A stretch of DNA of 64,000 bases from Bartonella grahamii subsp. shimonis (GCF_036327415.1 NZ_CP123961.1:1-64000); one strand, 5' to 3'; positions 40,105-53,728 are shown, counted from the first letter of the stretch. Numbers and translations are program-made. Notes: generated by a model not told the origin, from the sequence alone.

Positions 40105-40836
40105 CACACATCACTCATAAACATTGGTTTTGTGCAAATGCTACATCAAGTACTCCATAATGACGGGATTTTGCCCAAAAAAACACGCAAACAACAAAAG
40201 AAGGCATCATCTTCATTATTTAATAAGATATTACTATAAATACCTCTAAAAGCCATAAAGCAAAAAGATGATGGCAAGACGAGTGATTATATGTTTTCAC
40301 ATTCTTTCTCAATGAGACTGTCTTTCTATTATAGAGATTAACTCAAACAGAGATATGCTTGTCCCAGTATACAAAAGTCGTTTAACAAAGCAAACACTGA
40401 GTTTTGTTTTCATACAAAAGCTTAAGCACCAGCATCTTATTCATAAAAAAATAAACAAGACCAACATGCTCTATTCAACTTTCAATAGGCCCGAACTCTT
40501 GCGTTGGTTCGTCCCCCCTTCTAAAGCACAAACACTAAAGCACAAACACAGGATTTTTTTAAGGGTGCATGCGTAAACTTGAAATAAAAAATGGAACTGT
40601 ATAAGAAAAAATGAATATAAATCAAAAAGTTGTATTTTCATCAATAAAATATTTTCAAAGACAATCACGATCCCCCTCCCCACAATAAAAACACCTCATA
40701 AATGCAAGAAAAAAGTCATGAATAAAGAGAGAGATCTACTCACAATGGCGATACATCAACCAATGAAAAATAAAAAATGCTATAAGATCACTGTCGTAAA
40801 AGAAATAACTGTACGAAACGTGAAAAAGCATTTAAA
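40105..40836. other. non-coding stretch between the island and groEL repeats
   Basis: No gene is supported. The character of the sequence returns to Bartonella-like near 40110-40140, which I take as the right edge of the island. Confidence 0.4.
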
Positions 40837-43803
<2,967 letters not shown>

Positions 43804-43861
43804 TTAATTTCTCCTTGGAGTTTTCTCAAAATAGTACACAATGAAAAATTGAGCGCTTCAA

Positions 43862-44158
43862 TTAGCCCATAATTCCCATAATGTCAGATTCTTTCATAAT
43901 GAGGAGGTCTTCCCCATTAATCTTGACTTCAGTTCCAGACCATTTTCCAAACAGAATACGGTCTCCTGTTTTTACCTCTAAAGGCACACGCTTGCCATTA
44001 TCATCGAGAGCGCCATTGCCAACAGCAATCACTTCGCCTTCTTGAGGTTTTTCTTTTGCTGTATCAGGGATGATAATCCCACCTGCCGTTTTATTTTCAG
44101 ATTCAACCCGACGGACAACGACACGATCGTGAAGTGGGCGGAATTGTATATTAGCCAT
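43862..44158 (-). CDS. groES: 10-kDa co-chaperonin GroES
   Basis: The protein has 98 residues, full length. Start [20 protein letters not shown] is the conserved GroES core. The mobile loop ([20 protein letters not shown]) that binds GroEL is intact. It lies 58 bases upstream of groEL in the usual groESL operon, transcribed from a CIRCE-overlapping promoter. Confidence 0.96.
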   Translation of the reverse strand: MANIQFRPLHDRVVVRRVESENKTAGGIIIPDTAKEKPQEGEVIAVGNGALDDNGKRVPLEVKTGDRILFGKWSGTEVKINGEDLLIMKESDIMGIMG

Positions 44159-44208
44159 GTTTTAAATCCTTAAAACTGAACATAATTGCATTAATCTTAA
44201 AAGTTCTT

Positions 44209-44237
44209 GCTAGCACTCTCAAACTATGAGTGCTAGC
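44209..44237 (-). promoter_or_regulatory. CIRCE operator (HrcA site)
   Basis: TAGCACTC-N9-GAGTGCTA forms the perfect inverted repeat known as CIRCE, bound by the HrcA repressor, between the groES promoter and start codon. This predicts heat-inducible expression of groESL. Confidence 0.95.
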
Positions 44238-44245
44238 ATGGGTTA

Positions 44246-44274
44246 GATATAAAATCGGCATCTCTCAATGTCAA
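44246..44274 (-). promoter_or_regulatory. groESL promoter
   Basis: On the minus strand TTGACA (44274-44269) and TATATC (44251-44246) are separated by 17 bases, immediately upstream of CIRCE. The spacing and position fit a housekeeping promoter repressed by HrcA. Confidence 0.75.
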
Positions 44275-44384
44275 GAATAGCCATAAAATAATTTTTCTAA
44301 ATTAAGCTTCAAAGTCTTGCCTCTTATTGCACTTTCGCGCTATCTAACTTTTTTAAGAACCCGTAAACAAAAAAGGATCTTATC

Positions 44385-45773
44385 ATGGTTGAAACACGTC
44401 AGGAAACGGATAGCTTTGGAACGATTTCGGTACGTCAAGATCGTTATTGGGGCGCACAAACTGAACGTTCTCTGCATAATTTTAATATTGGCAGTGAAAA
44501 GCAGCCTCTTACCATCATTTACGCCTTAAGCCTTGTAAAAAAAGCTGCTGCCCTTGTAAATATGGACAAAGGTAAGCTTTCACCAAAGATTGGAAAAGCG
44601 ATTGTCACGGCTGCCGATGAAGTTCTCTCTGGCACATTCGATACGCATTTTCCCCTTTCTGTTTGGCAAACAGGCTCTGGCACTCAAAGCAATATGAATG
44701 TCAACGAAGTTATCGCCAACCACGCCAGCATGCTTTTAGGAGGAAAACTGGGAAGCAAAAAGCCTGTTCATCCCAATGACCATGTCAATATGAGCCAATC
44801 ATCGAACGATTCCTTTCCCACAGCACTTCATATTGCCACCACGCTGCAAACACGCCAACATCTCTTTCCCATTCTTGAAGCACTCATCACCACTTTAAGA
44901 AAAAAAGAAGAAGAATTTGCCGATATCATTAAAATCGGCCGCACCCATACGCAAGATGCAACCCCCTTAACGCTTGCACAAGAATTTTCAGGCTATCGTG
45001 CCGCATTAGAAGCCAATCTTCAACGCATTGAAACGGCCCTTGCTGATGTTCAAATGCTTGCCCAAGGAGGAACAGCTGTCGGAACAGGACTGAATGCACC
45101 AAAAGGTTTTGACGTTGCCTTTGCTGAAACAATCAGCTCTCTAACGGGAATATCCTTTAAGACGGCTCACAATAAATTTGAAGCACTTGCCCATCATGGC
45201 GCCCTTGCGCATTTCCACGGGAGCTTGAATGCCCTCGCTGCTGATCTGTTTAAAATTGCCAATGACATTCGGTTTTTAGGCTCAGGACCACGTTCCGGTT
45301 TAGGCGAATTAAATTTGCCTGAAAATGAACCCGGCTCTTCTATTATGCCTGGCAAAGTCAACCCCACCCAATGTGAAGCCATGACAATGGTTGCAGCCCA
45401 AGTTTTTGGTAATCATACCAGCGTAACCTTTGCCGCAAGCCAAGGACATTTTGAACTCAACGTTTATAAACCTGTTATTGGCTATAACGTTTTACAATCG
45501 ATTACCCTTCTTGGTGATTGCATGCGCTCTTTTGATATGCATTGCATTCAAGGATTACAGGCCAATCGCATTCATATTCACTCGCTCATGGAGCGCTCAC
45601 TCATGTTAGTCACAGCTCTTGCACCAGAAATTGGCTATGAAAAAGCTGCTGAAATTGCCAAAGCAGCGCATAAAAATGATACAACTTTGCGCACCGAAGC
45701 ATTAAAAGCAGGCGTTTCTGTAGAAGATTATGACCGATTAGTTGATCCCAAAAAGATGATTTCTCCCCAATAA
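44385..45773 (+). CDS. fumC: class II fumarate hydratase
   Basis: The protein has 462 residues, the normal length. The lyase signature [20 protein letters not shown], the [14 protein letters not shown] segment and [14 protein letters not shown] are all present. It catalyses reversible hydration of fumarate to malate in the citric acid cycle, as an iron-free tetramer. Start [16 protein letters not shown] fits the family; AAAAAAGGATC before the ATG supplies the ribosome binding site. It is transcribed away from groESL. Its 3' part is duplicated downstream. Confidence 0.96.
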   Translation: MVETRQETDSFGTISVRQDRYWGAQTERSLHNFNIGSEKQPLTIIYALSLVKKAAALVNMDKGKLSPKIGKAIVTAADEVLSGTFDTHFPLSVWQTGSGTQSNMNVNEVIANHASMLLGGKLGSKKPVHPNDHVNMSQSSNDSFPTALHIATTLQTRQHLFPILEALITTLRKKEEEFADIIKIGRTHTQDATPLTLAQEFSGYRAALEANLQRIETALADVQMLAQGGTAVGTGLNAPKGFDVAFAETISSLTGISFKTAHNKFEALAHHGALAHFHGSLNALAADLFKIANDIRFLGSGPRSGLGELNLPENEPGSSIMPGKVNPTQCEAMTMVAAQVFGNHTSVTFAASQGHFELNVYKPVIGYNVLQSITLLGDCMRSFDMHCIQGLQANRIHIHSLMERSLMLVTALAPEIGYEKAAEIAKAAHKNDTTLRTEALKAGVSVEDYDRLVDPKKMISPQ

Positions 45774-45836
45774 AACCAATAAACAACCTAATAAAAAAAG
45801 ATACAAGCGTCTTAAACCCAATCTTTCTGTCAAAAG

Positions 45837-45858
45837 ATCGGGGCATAAATGCCCCGAT
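45837..45858 (+). terminator. hairpin after fumC
   Basis: ATCGGGGCAT pairs with ATGCCCCGAT across two bases (in practice a slightly larger loop). No strong T run follows, so termination is plausible but unproven. It is copied after the fumC 3' duplicate at about 47018-47040. Confidence 0.55.
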
Positions 45859-45939
45859 GATGACAGATAACGATTACTCACAGTATTCATTTTAAGCTTT
45901 TGTCCATATTTATGCTTTTGTATAAAAGAGATAATATAT

Positions 45940-46245
45940 TGATTTATAATGATAATATAGCGTTATTCATCTTGAATTAAGAATCCTGAATACCGTAAGA
46001 TTTTCTCATTTTAAATCTGTCCCATGTTGAAGCAATCAAAATCACTTACTTGCACATCACAAGTGGGCTGAATGTGTGGATAGCAATTGTATAAGAAAGG
46101 ACTAAAACGCCTCTAATGAACAGCCTCAAATGCCAAGGGCTATCGCAACATTGGGAGAGAGAGCTATCTCAACATGAAGCTGGCAAATGAGTGTGATAGT
46201 ACCGCGGCTTGCTCCTTTATGAAGCCTAAAGATGGAAGTGCTCAA
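45940..46245. repeat. interspersed repeat, copy beside fumC
   Basis: The segment includes CTTGAATTAAGAATCCTGAA, ACTTGCACATCACAAGTGGG and ends ATGAAGCCTAAAGATGGAAG. A near-identical copy is at 47120-47425, and diverged relatives lie near 23150-23415 and 34100-34345. It abuts the breakpoint of the fumC duplication. Confidence 0.75.
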
Positions 46246-46246
46246 T

Positions 46247-46954
46247 GGAGAAACAGCTGTCGGAACAGGACTGAATGCACCAAAAGGTTTTGACGTTGCC
46301 TTTGCTGAAACAATCAGCTCTCTAACGGGAATATCCTTTAAGACGGCTCACAATAAATTTGAAGCACTTGCCCATCATGGCGCCCTTGCGCATTTCCACG
46401 GGAGCTTGAATGCCCTCGCTGCTGATCTGTTTAAAATTGCCAATGACATTCGGTTTTTAGGCTCAGGACCACGTTCCGGTTTAGGCGAATTAAATTTGCC
46501 TGAAAATGAACCCGGCTCTTCTATTATGCCTGGCAAAGTTAACCCCACCCAATGTGAAGCCATGACAATGGTTGCAGCCCAAGTTTTTGGTAATCATACC
46601 AGCGTAACCTTTGCCGCAAGCCAAGGACATTTTGAACTCAACGTTTATAAACCTGTTATTGGCTATAACGTTTTACAATCGATTACCCTTCTTGGTGATT
46701 GCATGCGCTCTTTTGATATGCATTGCATTCAAGGATTACAGGCCAATCGCATTCATATTCACTCGCTCATGGAGCGCTCACTCATGTTAGTCACAGCTCT
46801 TGCACCAGAAATTGGCTATGAAAAAGCTGCTGAAATTGCCAAAGCAGCGCATAAAAATGATACAACTTTGCGCACCGAAGCATTAAAAGCAGGCGTTTCT
46901 GTAGAAGATTATGACCGATTAGTTGATCCCAAAAAGATGATTTCTCCCCAATAA
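46247..46954 (+). pseudogene. fumC 3' duplicate (copy 2)
   Basis: From about codon 229 of fumC ([20 protein letters not shown]) to the stop the sequence is essentially identical to the parent, 1181 bp downstream, and continues through the hairpin and spacer. The 5' half, including the HPND motif, is missing, so no active fumarase can be made, although the frame is open for 235 or so codons. Confidence 0.92.
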
Positions 46955-47423
46955 AACCAATAAACAACCTAATAAAAAAAGATACAAGCGTCTTAAACCC
47001 AATCTTTCTGTCAAAAGATCGGGGCATAAATGCCCCGATGATGACAGATAACGATTACTCACAGTATTCATTTTAAGCTTTTGTCCATATTTATGCTTTT
47101 GTATAAAAGAGATAATATATTGATTTATAATGATAATATAGCGTTATTCATCTTGAATTAAGAATCCTGAATACCGTAAGATTTTCTCATTTTAAATCTG
47201 TCCCATGTTGAAGCAATCAAAATCACTTGCTTGCACATCACAAGTGGGCTGAATGTGTGGATAGCAATTGTATAAGAAAGGACTAAAACGCCTCTAATGA
47301 ACAGCCTCAAATGCCAAAGGCTATCGCAACATTGGGAGAGAGCTGTCTCAACATGAAGCTGGCAAATGAGTGTGATAGTACCGCGGCTTGCTCCTTTTAG
47401 AGGCTTAAAGATGGAAGTGCTCA

Positions 47424-47789
47424 ATGGAGAAACAGCTGTTGGAACAGAACTCAATGCACCGAAAGGTTTTGACCTTTGCTAAAACAATCAGCTCTCTAAC
47501 GGGAATATCCTTGAAAGCTCACAATAAATTTGAAGCACTTGCCCATCATGGCGCCCTTGCGCATTTCCACGGGAGCTTGAATGCACGCGCTAATCTCTTT
47601 AAAATTGCCAATGACATTCGGTTTTTAGGCTCTGGTCCACGTTCCGGTTTAGGCAAATGGAAAGAATCGTTTATCGTTTTTATACGCTGCATGAGAAACC
47701 TCAGAGAACATAAAATTCTCGCACTTTGCTCCCTCTTATTCTTCGTATTCCATTCAATCAATCAAAACCATTCGCTTGGATTGTCATAA
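47424..47789 (+). pseudogene. fumC 3' fragment (copy 3), degraded
   Basis: The text follows fumC ([42 protein letters not shown]) but with small deletions and a C-terminus that leaves the family. It starts at the same breakpoint as copy 2, after the same interspersed repeat, and is older. Confidence 0.85.
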
Positions 47790-48239
47790 GCAAAAGTGGC
47801 ATATAGATAAAAAAGAAATAAAGTCGTTCATCCTCTCAAGGGCTCAAAAGACTATCGCAATATAAAGCTCTGCAATATTGGAAACCAGTAAAAAAATATG
47901 ATAGTGCGCCTATGCATTTTTTACTATCAATTAAATATTAAGCACAATGATATTAATCATTATGGATAATACGTTTAACACTGACTAATTAAAGAGTATT
48001 TTTCATATATAAAATAATTATTTTTTAAATAAATCAAAAGCTTATTTACTATACCATAATTTTTTCTAAAACACAGCAACACTGAAAGAGTATATAAAAA
48101 GTCCTGAAAAATTAATACAAACAGGGGTAATAGCACGAAAGCAAGTTTAAAAAATGCTTAAATATGGGTAATTATAGATTTTTTGAGTATTTTAGTTTTC
48201 ATAATGAAATTAAACTTTAGATTTCTTTAACCAAATCGT
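47790..48239. other. AT-rich non-coding leader before the hbp gene
   Basis: No gene. Very AT-rich; the first part (about 47800-47930) again resembles the interspersed repeat. Confidence 0.4.
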
Positions 48240-48245
48240 GTATAA
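48221..48245 (+). promoter_or_regulatory. putative promoter of the hbp gene
   Basis: A perfect -10 (TATAAT, 48240-48245) lies 38 bases before the start codon, with only a weak -35 (TAGATT-like, 17 bases upstream). Confidence 0.5.
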
Positions 48246-48283
48246 TGCGCTCTGTATCTGAAATAACATTGGGAATATTTTTT

Positions 48284-49174
48284 ATGAAAACGACATGTTT
48301 AATTACACTATCTATTCTCACTTTCATTACCGCTTCAACAGCGCAAGCAGCAGATACGGTAATCTTTGAGCCATCAAAACCGAAGGTTTCATTGCAGAAT
48401 GCTTCATCGTCACGTATCTCTCCGGTTACTGTTTCTGCACCTTTTTCTTGGTCTGGTTTTTATTTTGGAGGACAAATTGGATATTTTTCCAATAAAAATA
48501 CTCTAAATTACGCACAAGAAGCCAAGACTGGGAAATGGGCTTGGGTTGATAGAAATTTATCACCAAAACTATCAGGATTGAGAGCAAGTTTGTATGCAGG
48601 TTCTAATATTGATCTGGGAGGTGACTTTGTTTTCGGTTTTGATACAGACATAGCCTGGTCTGGGCAAAAAAGCACCCAAACAAACAATGGAAAGAAAATT
48701 CTAGATGAATTAGACTCTATTAACATTGCCTTTAAAGAAGCTGGGATTCCTATCATAAAGCCTGCAGCTCCGGATGAAACGATACCCAATTATGGTGATA
48801 TTGTTGTCAGCAGTGTAACATTGAAAGAAAAATGGACTGGTGCTGCGCGCACGCGTATTGGTTTTGCTTCCCATCGTCTTATGCCTTATATTGCAGGGGG
48901 TATAGCCTATACACAGATGCAATATATCATGTCACTTTTATCAAAATCGCAAGAAGATTCGACAATTTTTGCTTCTGGCAATGTATTAGATGAGACAAAA
49001 ATAATGTTTGGCTACACTGTTGGTGGTGGTTTTGATCTTGCAATGACAGATAATATCATCATGCGTACAGAATATCGTTATTCAGATTTTTTTAAAAAGA
49101 AATTTGCAAACGATAACCTTAAAATCTCTTCCCAAACGCATGATTTTCGTTTTGGTATCGCTTATAAATTCTAA
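48284..49174 (+). CDS. haemin-binding/Omp25-type outer membrane beta-barrel protein (Hbp family)
   Basis: The protein has about 296 residues. ATG 48284 begins a signal peptide (MKTTCLITLSILTFITASTA) cleaved after AQA. The mature barrel starts after FSWSGFYFGGQIGYF, the strand signature of the Hbp/Pap31 and Omp25 families. It ends with FRFGIAYKF, whose terminal Phe is the outer-membrane insertion signal. Known Bartonella members bind haemin and fibronectin at the cell surface. The middle (residues 85-190) carries the variable extracellular loops. Which hbp paralogue it is cannot be told from sequence alone. Confidence 0.88.
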   Translation: MKTTCLITLSILTFITASTAQAADTVIFEPSKPKVSLQNASSSRISPVTVSAPFSWSGFYFGGQIGYFSNKNTLNYAQEAKTGKWAWVDRNLSPKLSGLRASLYAGSNIDLGGDFVFGFDTDIAWSGQKSTQTNNGKKILDELDSINIAFKEAGIPIIKPAAPDETIPNYGDIVVSSVTLKEKWTGAARTRIGFASHRLMPYIAGGIAYTQMQYIMSLLSKSQEDSTIFASGNVLDETKIMFGYTVGGGFDLAMTDNIIMRTEYRYSDFFKKKFANDNLKISSQTHDFRFGIAYKF

Positions 49175-49200
49175 ATTTTGTAGAGAAATTGAACGATTAA

Positions 49201-49228
49201 AAAACCCTGTTAAAAACGGGGTTTTTTT
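49201..49228 (+). terminator. rho-independent terminator of the hbp gene
   Basis: AAAACCC pairs with GGGGTTTT across a short loop and is followed by a T run, 27 bases after the stop codon. Confidence 0.8.
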
Positions 49229-49436
49229 ATGCCCCTTTCCCCTTAAAAGACCTAGATTCTAAAAACTAAGAAACTATAAACAAATAGTCACGAAACAGTT
49301 CAGCCTCTCCCTCTTTTAAAGCAAGCCCCTATCCTCTCACCCTTTCATATAATGCATTTAGAATATAAAAGCTTTACCATCATAGCACTGGCACCATCGT
49401 AAAACAAATTGAGAGCAGTTATTAAGAACTATTTCT

Positions 49437-49739
49437 TTAAAAGAAATATGGATATTGTGCATCAATTGCAGTTTCATAGGATAATGTCGACTTACCTCCT
49501 CCCCCCTCAAAGGATAAAGATTCTAAAAAACCATTTTTAAAAACCATATCCGTTTGCAAAAACACAACGACTCTTTGGGTCTCTTGGGCAGACTCTTGGG
49601 CGGGCTCTTGGGCGGGCTCTTGGCGGGACTCTCTTGGGCGCTTCTTGGGGGACTCTTGGGGCGGGCTTCTCTGGGTGCCTCCCCATTGAACTTCCCTTAA
49701 ACCTAAAGCAAGATAAACACACTTAAGAATATCCAACAC
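49437..49739 (-). other. duplicated ORF with EPAQ repeats (copy 1)
   Basis: The 100-codon frame contains a 12-bp repeat read as QEPAQEPAQESAQE and then VVVFLQTDMVFKNGFLESLS. The same block recurs 851 bp to the right (50324-50656). No ribosome binding site or motif was recognised. It could be a small repeat-bearing gene or a mobile repeat. Confidence 0.4.
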
Positions 49740-49799
49740 ACACTGAAAAAATACTGTAACATTTCAAGGAAGTTTACAGTCCCTCTATGACCACACTTC

Positions 49800-50323
49800 A
49801 ACTAACAACGTTTTACGACATAAACGGAATAACGCAATAACAGCACAAAATAGCAGATTATTTCATATGTTAATTTTTAATCTCCCTCAAGAGCAAAAAT
49901 ATCTCCCTCATTAATCCATAAACAATTCAGTTTTTTCTAAACAGTAACGACCCTAGTCACTTCTCGCGCTTTACTTCATAAGATAACGAATCTACTTTTC
50001 GAGATTTTATCCAATCCCCCTTCCGCTAAAAAAGAGAGCTGAAACCAACGCAGTTACCAACAAAACCATAATGGTAGAAATAACGGTTTCACGACGTGTA
50101 ATCCATTACTTTCACACTTTGTTTCTTTCCATACTTTTGCAAAAGAAAACCTCTATTGTAAAGATGACTGCTCAGTAAAAGAAAAGATTACAGCTCTTCG
50201 AATAACTGAGAATAAAGGATCGTAACCGCCACTTCACCCCTAAAAAGTAAAACTTTCTCCATTAATCCATAGACAATTGTTTTTTTCGCTATAAACTCGC
50301 CAGCTTCTCCTGATAGGATCGCT
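49800..50323. other. non-coding stretch
   Basis: AT-rich, no gene. It lies between the two copies of the EPAQ-repeat block. Confidence 0.4.
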
Positions 50324-50656
50324 TTATAAAATAACGAGAGCTGACTTACCTCCCCCCTCAAAGGATAAAGATTCTAAAAAACCATTTTTAAAAACCATAT
50401 CCGTTTGCAAAAACACAACGACTCTTTGGGTCTCTTGGGCAGACTCTTGGGCGGGCTCTTGGGCGGGCTCTTGGCGGGACTCTCTTGGGCGCTTCTTGGG
50501 GGACTCTTGGGGCGGGCTTCTCTGGGTGCCTCCCCATTGAACTTCCCTTAAACCTAAAGCAAGATAAACACACTTAAGAATATCCAACACACATACACTG
50601 AAAAAATACTGTAGCATTTCAAGGAAGTTTACAGTCCCTCTATGACCACACTTCAA
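50324..50656 (-). other. duplicated ORF with EPAQ repeats (copy 2)
   Basis: This copy is nearly identical to 49437-49739 through the repeat and flanks; its frame extends a little further upstream (MKCGHRGTVNFLEMLQYFFS) because of a 4-base difference (CACACATACACTG against CACACACTG). Same uncertainty as copy 1. Confidence 0.4.
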
Positions 50657-51639
50657 CTAACAACGTTTTACAGCTATTATATACCAAAGTAGAGCGAGGA
50701 TATTGCGGTTCTCTGTTTATGTAATTTCTGTAGCGGGGAGACAGCTTCATTTAGGGAGAACATGAAGTTGTCAAGGCAAAAATCAATTTCCAACCTTACC
50801 ATTTCTTTTTACTTCGGCTTTACGACTTTCAAAAGCCTCTAAAGCACTATCTTTTAAGCCTCTAAAACTCTGTCCTTTAAAGAGTGGAGATTACGCATTG
50901 TCTCATGCTTTTGTTTCTCACGGATCTGTTTGGAATCACGCCCTTCATGTCATACGACAGCGCTCCAAACCAAACACACTCAAATCCAAAACACTTGGGT
51001 TGCCAATTTCCATGCGTATTTTAAAGACACATCTCTCAAAACCCTCAAACCCATTTTGCGACAATGCCCCACAAGAATATAAAATCTATAAAGCACCATC
51101 TTTAACACTCCATAAAAGTACAAGATAAAAGTGCAAGCTGGCACCATCCATCATACACTCCTACCCCAATGATGCCCTTGAAACGGTTTATTAAGAGGCA
51201 TTTTTATTCCTTTTTTGTAAAATTTCATTCCACAATAGCAATAGCTTACCTAGCTTGTAATGTACAAGAGACATGATTATGGTTAATTTACTATAAACAG
51301 ACTTAAAATGAGAAAATCCTACGGTATTCGAGGTTTTTCATTCAACATGCAAAACATTAAACACTGTTTATAAATCCCACATGTTTTATAAATCCCCCGT
51401 GTTTTATAAATCCCCCGTGTTTTATAAATCAACGTGTTTTATAAATCAACGTGTTCTATAAATCAACGTGATATGCATAACAGAATAAAGAAAACCCATA
51501 ACTGGTGCGGGTGGTCTGTACCATTTTATAAGTATTTTTATAATATTTTCAATAAGTTAATAAAAATATCAAATAATAAAACCACCTTTTAAACCACCTG
51601 ATATACAGAATCTATAACACTATCAAATAGCACCATCAT
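50657..51639. other. non-coding stretch with short tandem repeat
   Basis: No gene seen. At 51372-51470 a 19-20 bp unit (GTTTTATAAATCCCCCGT, later ATAAATCAACGTGTTTT) repeats about six times. The stretch marks the left edge of the prophage block. Confidence 0.5.
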
Positions 51640-52431
51640 CTATATATTGCAATTACAAATCAAGAGTTCTTTTCGGGGAGGTTTTTTTGCCGTACCTGCT
51701 GTCCAAAGGGTCTCTAATTCTAAAAAGTCAAAATCTTTAAAGATCTCTCGAACCGCATCACAATCATTCAGACTCAAGGCGAATTTGCCTTGGATGCTTT
51801 TGAGAACTTTTGCCATGTTCACAAAATCATCTTCAACAAAATTCCCAGAGCTGTAACACTTCTTCTTCACAAGATAAGGCGGGTCTAGGTAAAACAAGCT
51901 ATCTGGAGCATCAAAAAGTTCGACAACCCGCTCCCACGACAAATTTAAGATCGTCGTATCAAGAAGCTTCTGTCTAACACGTCGCATCCTTGCTAAAAGC
52001 TTATCGGGATTAAATAATGGAGGCTTTTTCCTTCCAAAGCCAAAAGAGACATACTCTTTTTTCCCATACATCACACAACGTTGGAGAAACAAAAAGCGAG
52101 CGGCTCTTTCAACTTCGGAGAGGCTCTCTGGTTCAATAGCCGCAAGTTCAAAAAACAACTGTCTTGAACAAACAAACCACTCCAGTCGTTTGGCTAAATC
52201 ATCAAAATCATTTTGAACACACTGAAACAAATTCGTGATCTCACCATTCAGATCATTAATAACTGAATATTTTGCTGGTCGTTTGTTTAGAAAAATAACA
52301 CCTGAACCTAAAAACGCTTCAACATAGGTCTCATGGTCAATATTATTTAAAATCGGTATAATTTTCTTACGCAGATAGTGTTTACCACCCATCCACGCAA
52401 ACAATGTTTGTGTAAATTCTTGTTTCATCAT
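51640..52431 (-). CDS. D12-class (Dam-type) N6-adenine DNA methyltransferase
   Basis: The protein has 263 residues. AdoMet-binding motif I is FAWMGGKHYLRKKI, followed by YVEAFLGSGVIFLNKRPAKY. Catalytic motif IV is DPPY in SLFYLDPPYLVKKKCY. The length and motif order fit the Dam/DpnM family; the recognition site is likely GATC-like but cannot be read from sequence. It lies at the end of the prophage lysis cassette, 24 bases after the small membrane gene. Phages use such enzymes to protect their DNA or mark packaging. Confidence 0.9.
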   Translation of the reverse strand: MMKQEFTQTLFAWMGGKHYLRKKIIPILNNIDHETYVEAFLGSGVIFLNKRPAKYSVINDLNGEITNLFQCVQNDFDDLAKRLEWFVCSRQLFFELAAIEPESLSEVERAARFLFLQRCVMYGKKEYVSFGFGRKKPPLFNPDKLLARMRRVRQKLLDTTILNLSWERVVELFDAPDSLFYLDPPYLVKKKCYSSGNFVEDDFVNMAKVLKSIQGKFALSLNDCDAVREIFKDFDFLELETLWTAGTAKKPPRKELLICNCNI

Positions 52432-52455
52432 ATTTTAAAAGGAGAGATTTGATAT

Positions 52456-52674
52456 TTAACTTTTTGTTATCCACTTTTTGAGATGTGAGAAGATATTATC
52501 GAGTGCGTCCATAATGCGGGCAAAATCTATTACAAACATAAAAATGATGAATGCTAACCATTTCATGATGCGTGACATCATTTTTACGCCTTGGTAGATC
52601 TCTATCATCTCGTGAAGGAGCTGTTGTTCTGTTTCTGTAAGATCTTTATCTTTGGTGCTTCGTTTCTTGACCAT
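52456..52674 (-). CDS. small phage membrane protein, holin-like candidate (cassette 2)
   Basis: The protein has 72 residues from ATG 52674, the paralogue of the gene at 33091. The charged helix KDLTETEQQLLHEMIEIYQG precedes one membrane segment (KWLAFIIFMFVIDFARIMDA). It overlaps the outer spanin gene by 29 bases. Confidence 0.6.
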   Translation of the reverse strand: MVKKRSTKDKDLTETEQQLLHEMIEIYQGVKMMSRIMKWLAFIIFMFVIDFARIMDALDNIFSHLKKWITKS

Positions 52675-52870
52675 CTTTCCAACCACATAAATGGGCTCCC
52701 TGCTTGTTATGCTTCAAAATATCTCTTGCAAGGTTGGAACTGATGACCGCAACATCCTTATTATCCAAATAAATGGGCAACCAGCCACCACAAGAAACTG
52801 ACCTATTTGCCACGCACCCAACGAGAAAGTTCAGTGCGCACCCCAGCATCACTTTTTTGATTAACTTCAT
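52646..52870 (-). CDS. outer-membrane spanin lipoprotein (cassette 2)
   Basis: The protein has 74 residues with signal MKLIKKVMLGCALNFLVGC (lipobox FLVGC) and a mature part sharing WLPIYLDNKDVAVISSNLAR with the first cassette. It starts inside the inner spanin gene in another frame. Confidence 0.75.
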   Translation of the reverse strand: MKLIKKVMLGCALNFLVGCVANRSVSCGGWLPIYLDNKDVAVISSNLARDILKHNKQGAHLCGWKDGQETKHQR

Positions 52871-53030
52871 TTTCTACCTCAAGACGGGTTGTTGCTGTCT
52901 TTAAAGCATTCTCTGTTTGCTTTTGCCGTTCGCTTTGCTTGCCAAGGTGAAAGGCTTTGGCTAAAGCCATAAAAAAAACGGCTAAAGCCGCTGTAAACAT
53001 CAGATGATATTTCTTTAGCCACAAAATCAT
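52803..53030 (-). CDS. inner-membrane spanin (cassette 2)
   Basis: The protein has 75 residues from ATG 53030, which overlaps the endolysin stop by 4 bases; a longer open frame upstream is antisense-frame noise over the endolysin gene. One N-terminal membrane segment (LMFTAALAVFFMALAKAF) is followed by a coiled coil (SERQKQTENALKTATTRLEV). Confidence 0.8.
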   Translation of the reverse strand: MILWLKKYHLMFTAALAVFFMALAKAFHLGKQSERQKQTENALKTATTRLEVENEVNQKSDAGVRTELSRWVRGK

Positions 53031-53689
53031 AAGCGTTGCTCGCGAAACCTCTTGGCGACAAACACAATGCCCGTTACAGCCGCTAAAACCATTATGCCTG
53101 CTAATGCCCATTGGATTGGACCATTGCCTGCTAACAAGCCGCCAAAACCAGAACAAGACCCTATAATCGGGGCAAGTGCTTCTATCTTTAAAAGCCCTGT
53201 CGCTGCTTTCGTTTCCACTCTTTGATAATTTGAGGAAATATAAGCCCCTTTTGCCCATAATCCCGCTTCCGCTGCTCTACGGTTCGCAAGTCCTTGAAGA
53301 GGTTTACCATCTACCTTATTCCATTTCTGTAATTCTAAGGGTACGGCTTCATAATCGCCTTGATTAAGTTTCTTCAACAATGTTGACTTGCGGAAAGCAG
53401 CTGTTCCTACGTTATAGCAAAACGAGACCAATGCCGCGAATTGGCAATCCGTTAACGAAACCGTGACCGATTCCTCTACCGTCTGCTCGAATTGCTTTAA
53501 GTCTTTACAAAGGATTTCTTCTGCTTGCTCTTGGCTAATACACATGCCTTTTTTGACAAGGGGGTGACCCGCATTGCTGGTGTGACCATAACCAATCGTC
53601 CAGACACATGCCGTATCTCTATAAGCCTCTAAACGCAAACCTTCCCATTGTTTGATAAGCTCTAATCCTTCTTTCGATATCTTTCTCAT
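53027..53689 (-). CDS. phage endolysin, GH24 lysozyme with C-terminal membrane segment (cassette 2)
   Basis: The protein has about 220 residues from ATG 53689 (GGAG 6 bases upstream) and is a close paralogue of 32067-32729. The catalytic Glu, Asp and Thr are present (IKQWEGLRLEAYRDTACVWT, GYGHTS). The C-terminal hydrophobic segment (WALAGIMVLAAVTGIVFVAK) is conserved too, so the anchor is a family feature. It is preceded by a terminator hairpin that separates it from the tail genes. Confidence 0.88.
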   Translation of the reverse strand: MRKISKEGLELIKQWEGLRLEAYRDTACVWTIGYGHTSNAGHPLVKKGMCISQEQAEEILCKDLKQFEQTVEESVTVSLTDCQFAALVSFCYNVGTAAFRKSTLLKKLNQGDYEAVPLELQKWNKVDGKPLQGLANRRAAEAGLWAKGAYISSNYQRVETKAATGLLKIEALAPIIGSCSGFGGLLAGNGPIQWALAGIMVLAAVTGIVFVAKRFREQRL

Positions 53690-53708
53690 CTGACGCTCCA
53701 TAAAAAAA

Positions 53709-53728
53709 AGCCCCACAAAAGTGGGGCT
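53709..53728 (-). terminator. terminator between tail genes and lysis cassette
   Basis: AGCCCCAC (53709-53716) pairs perfectly with GTGGGGCT (53721-53728); on the minus strand the stem is followed by a T run (the A run at 53702-53708). Confidence 0.8.

Noticed and set aside
46232..46954. A second functional fumarase
   Set aside because: It lacks the N-terminal half with essential active-site segments and has no proper start.
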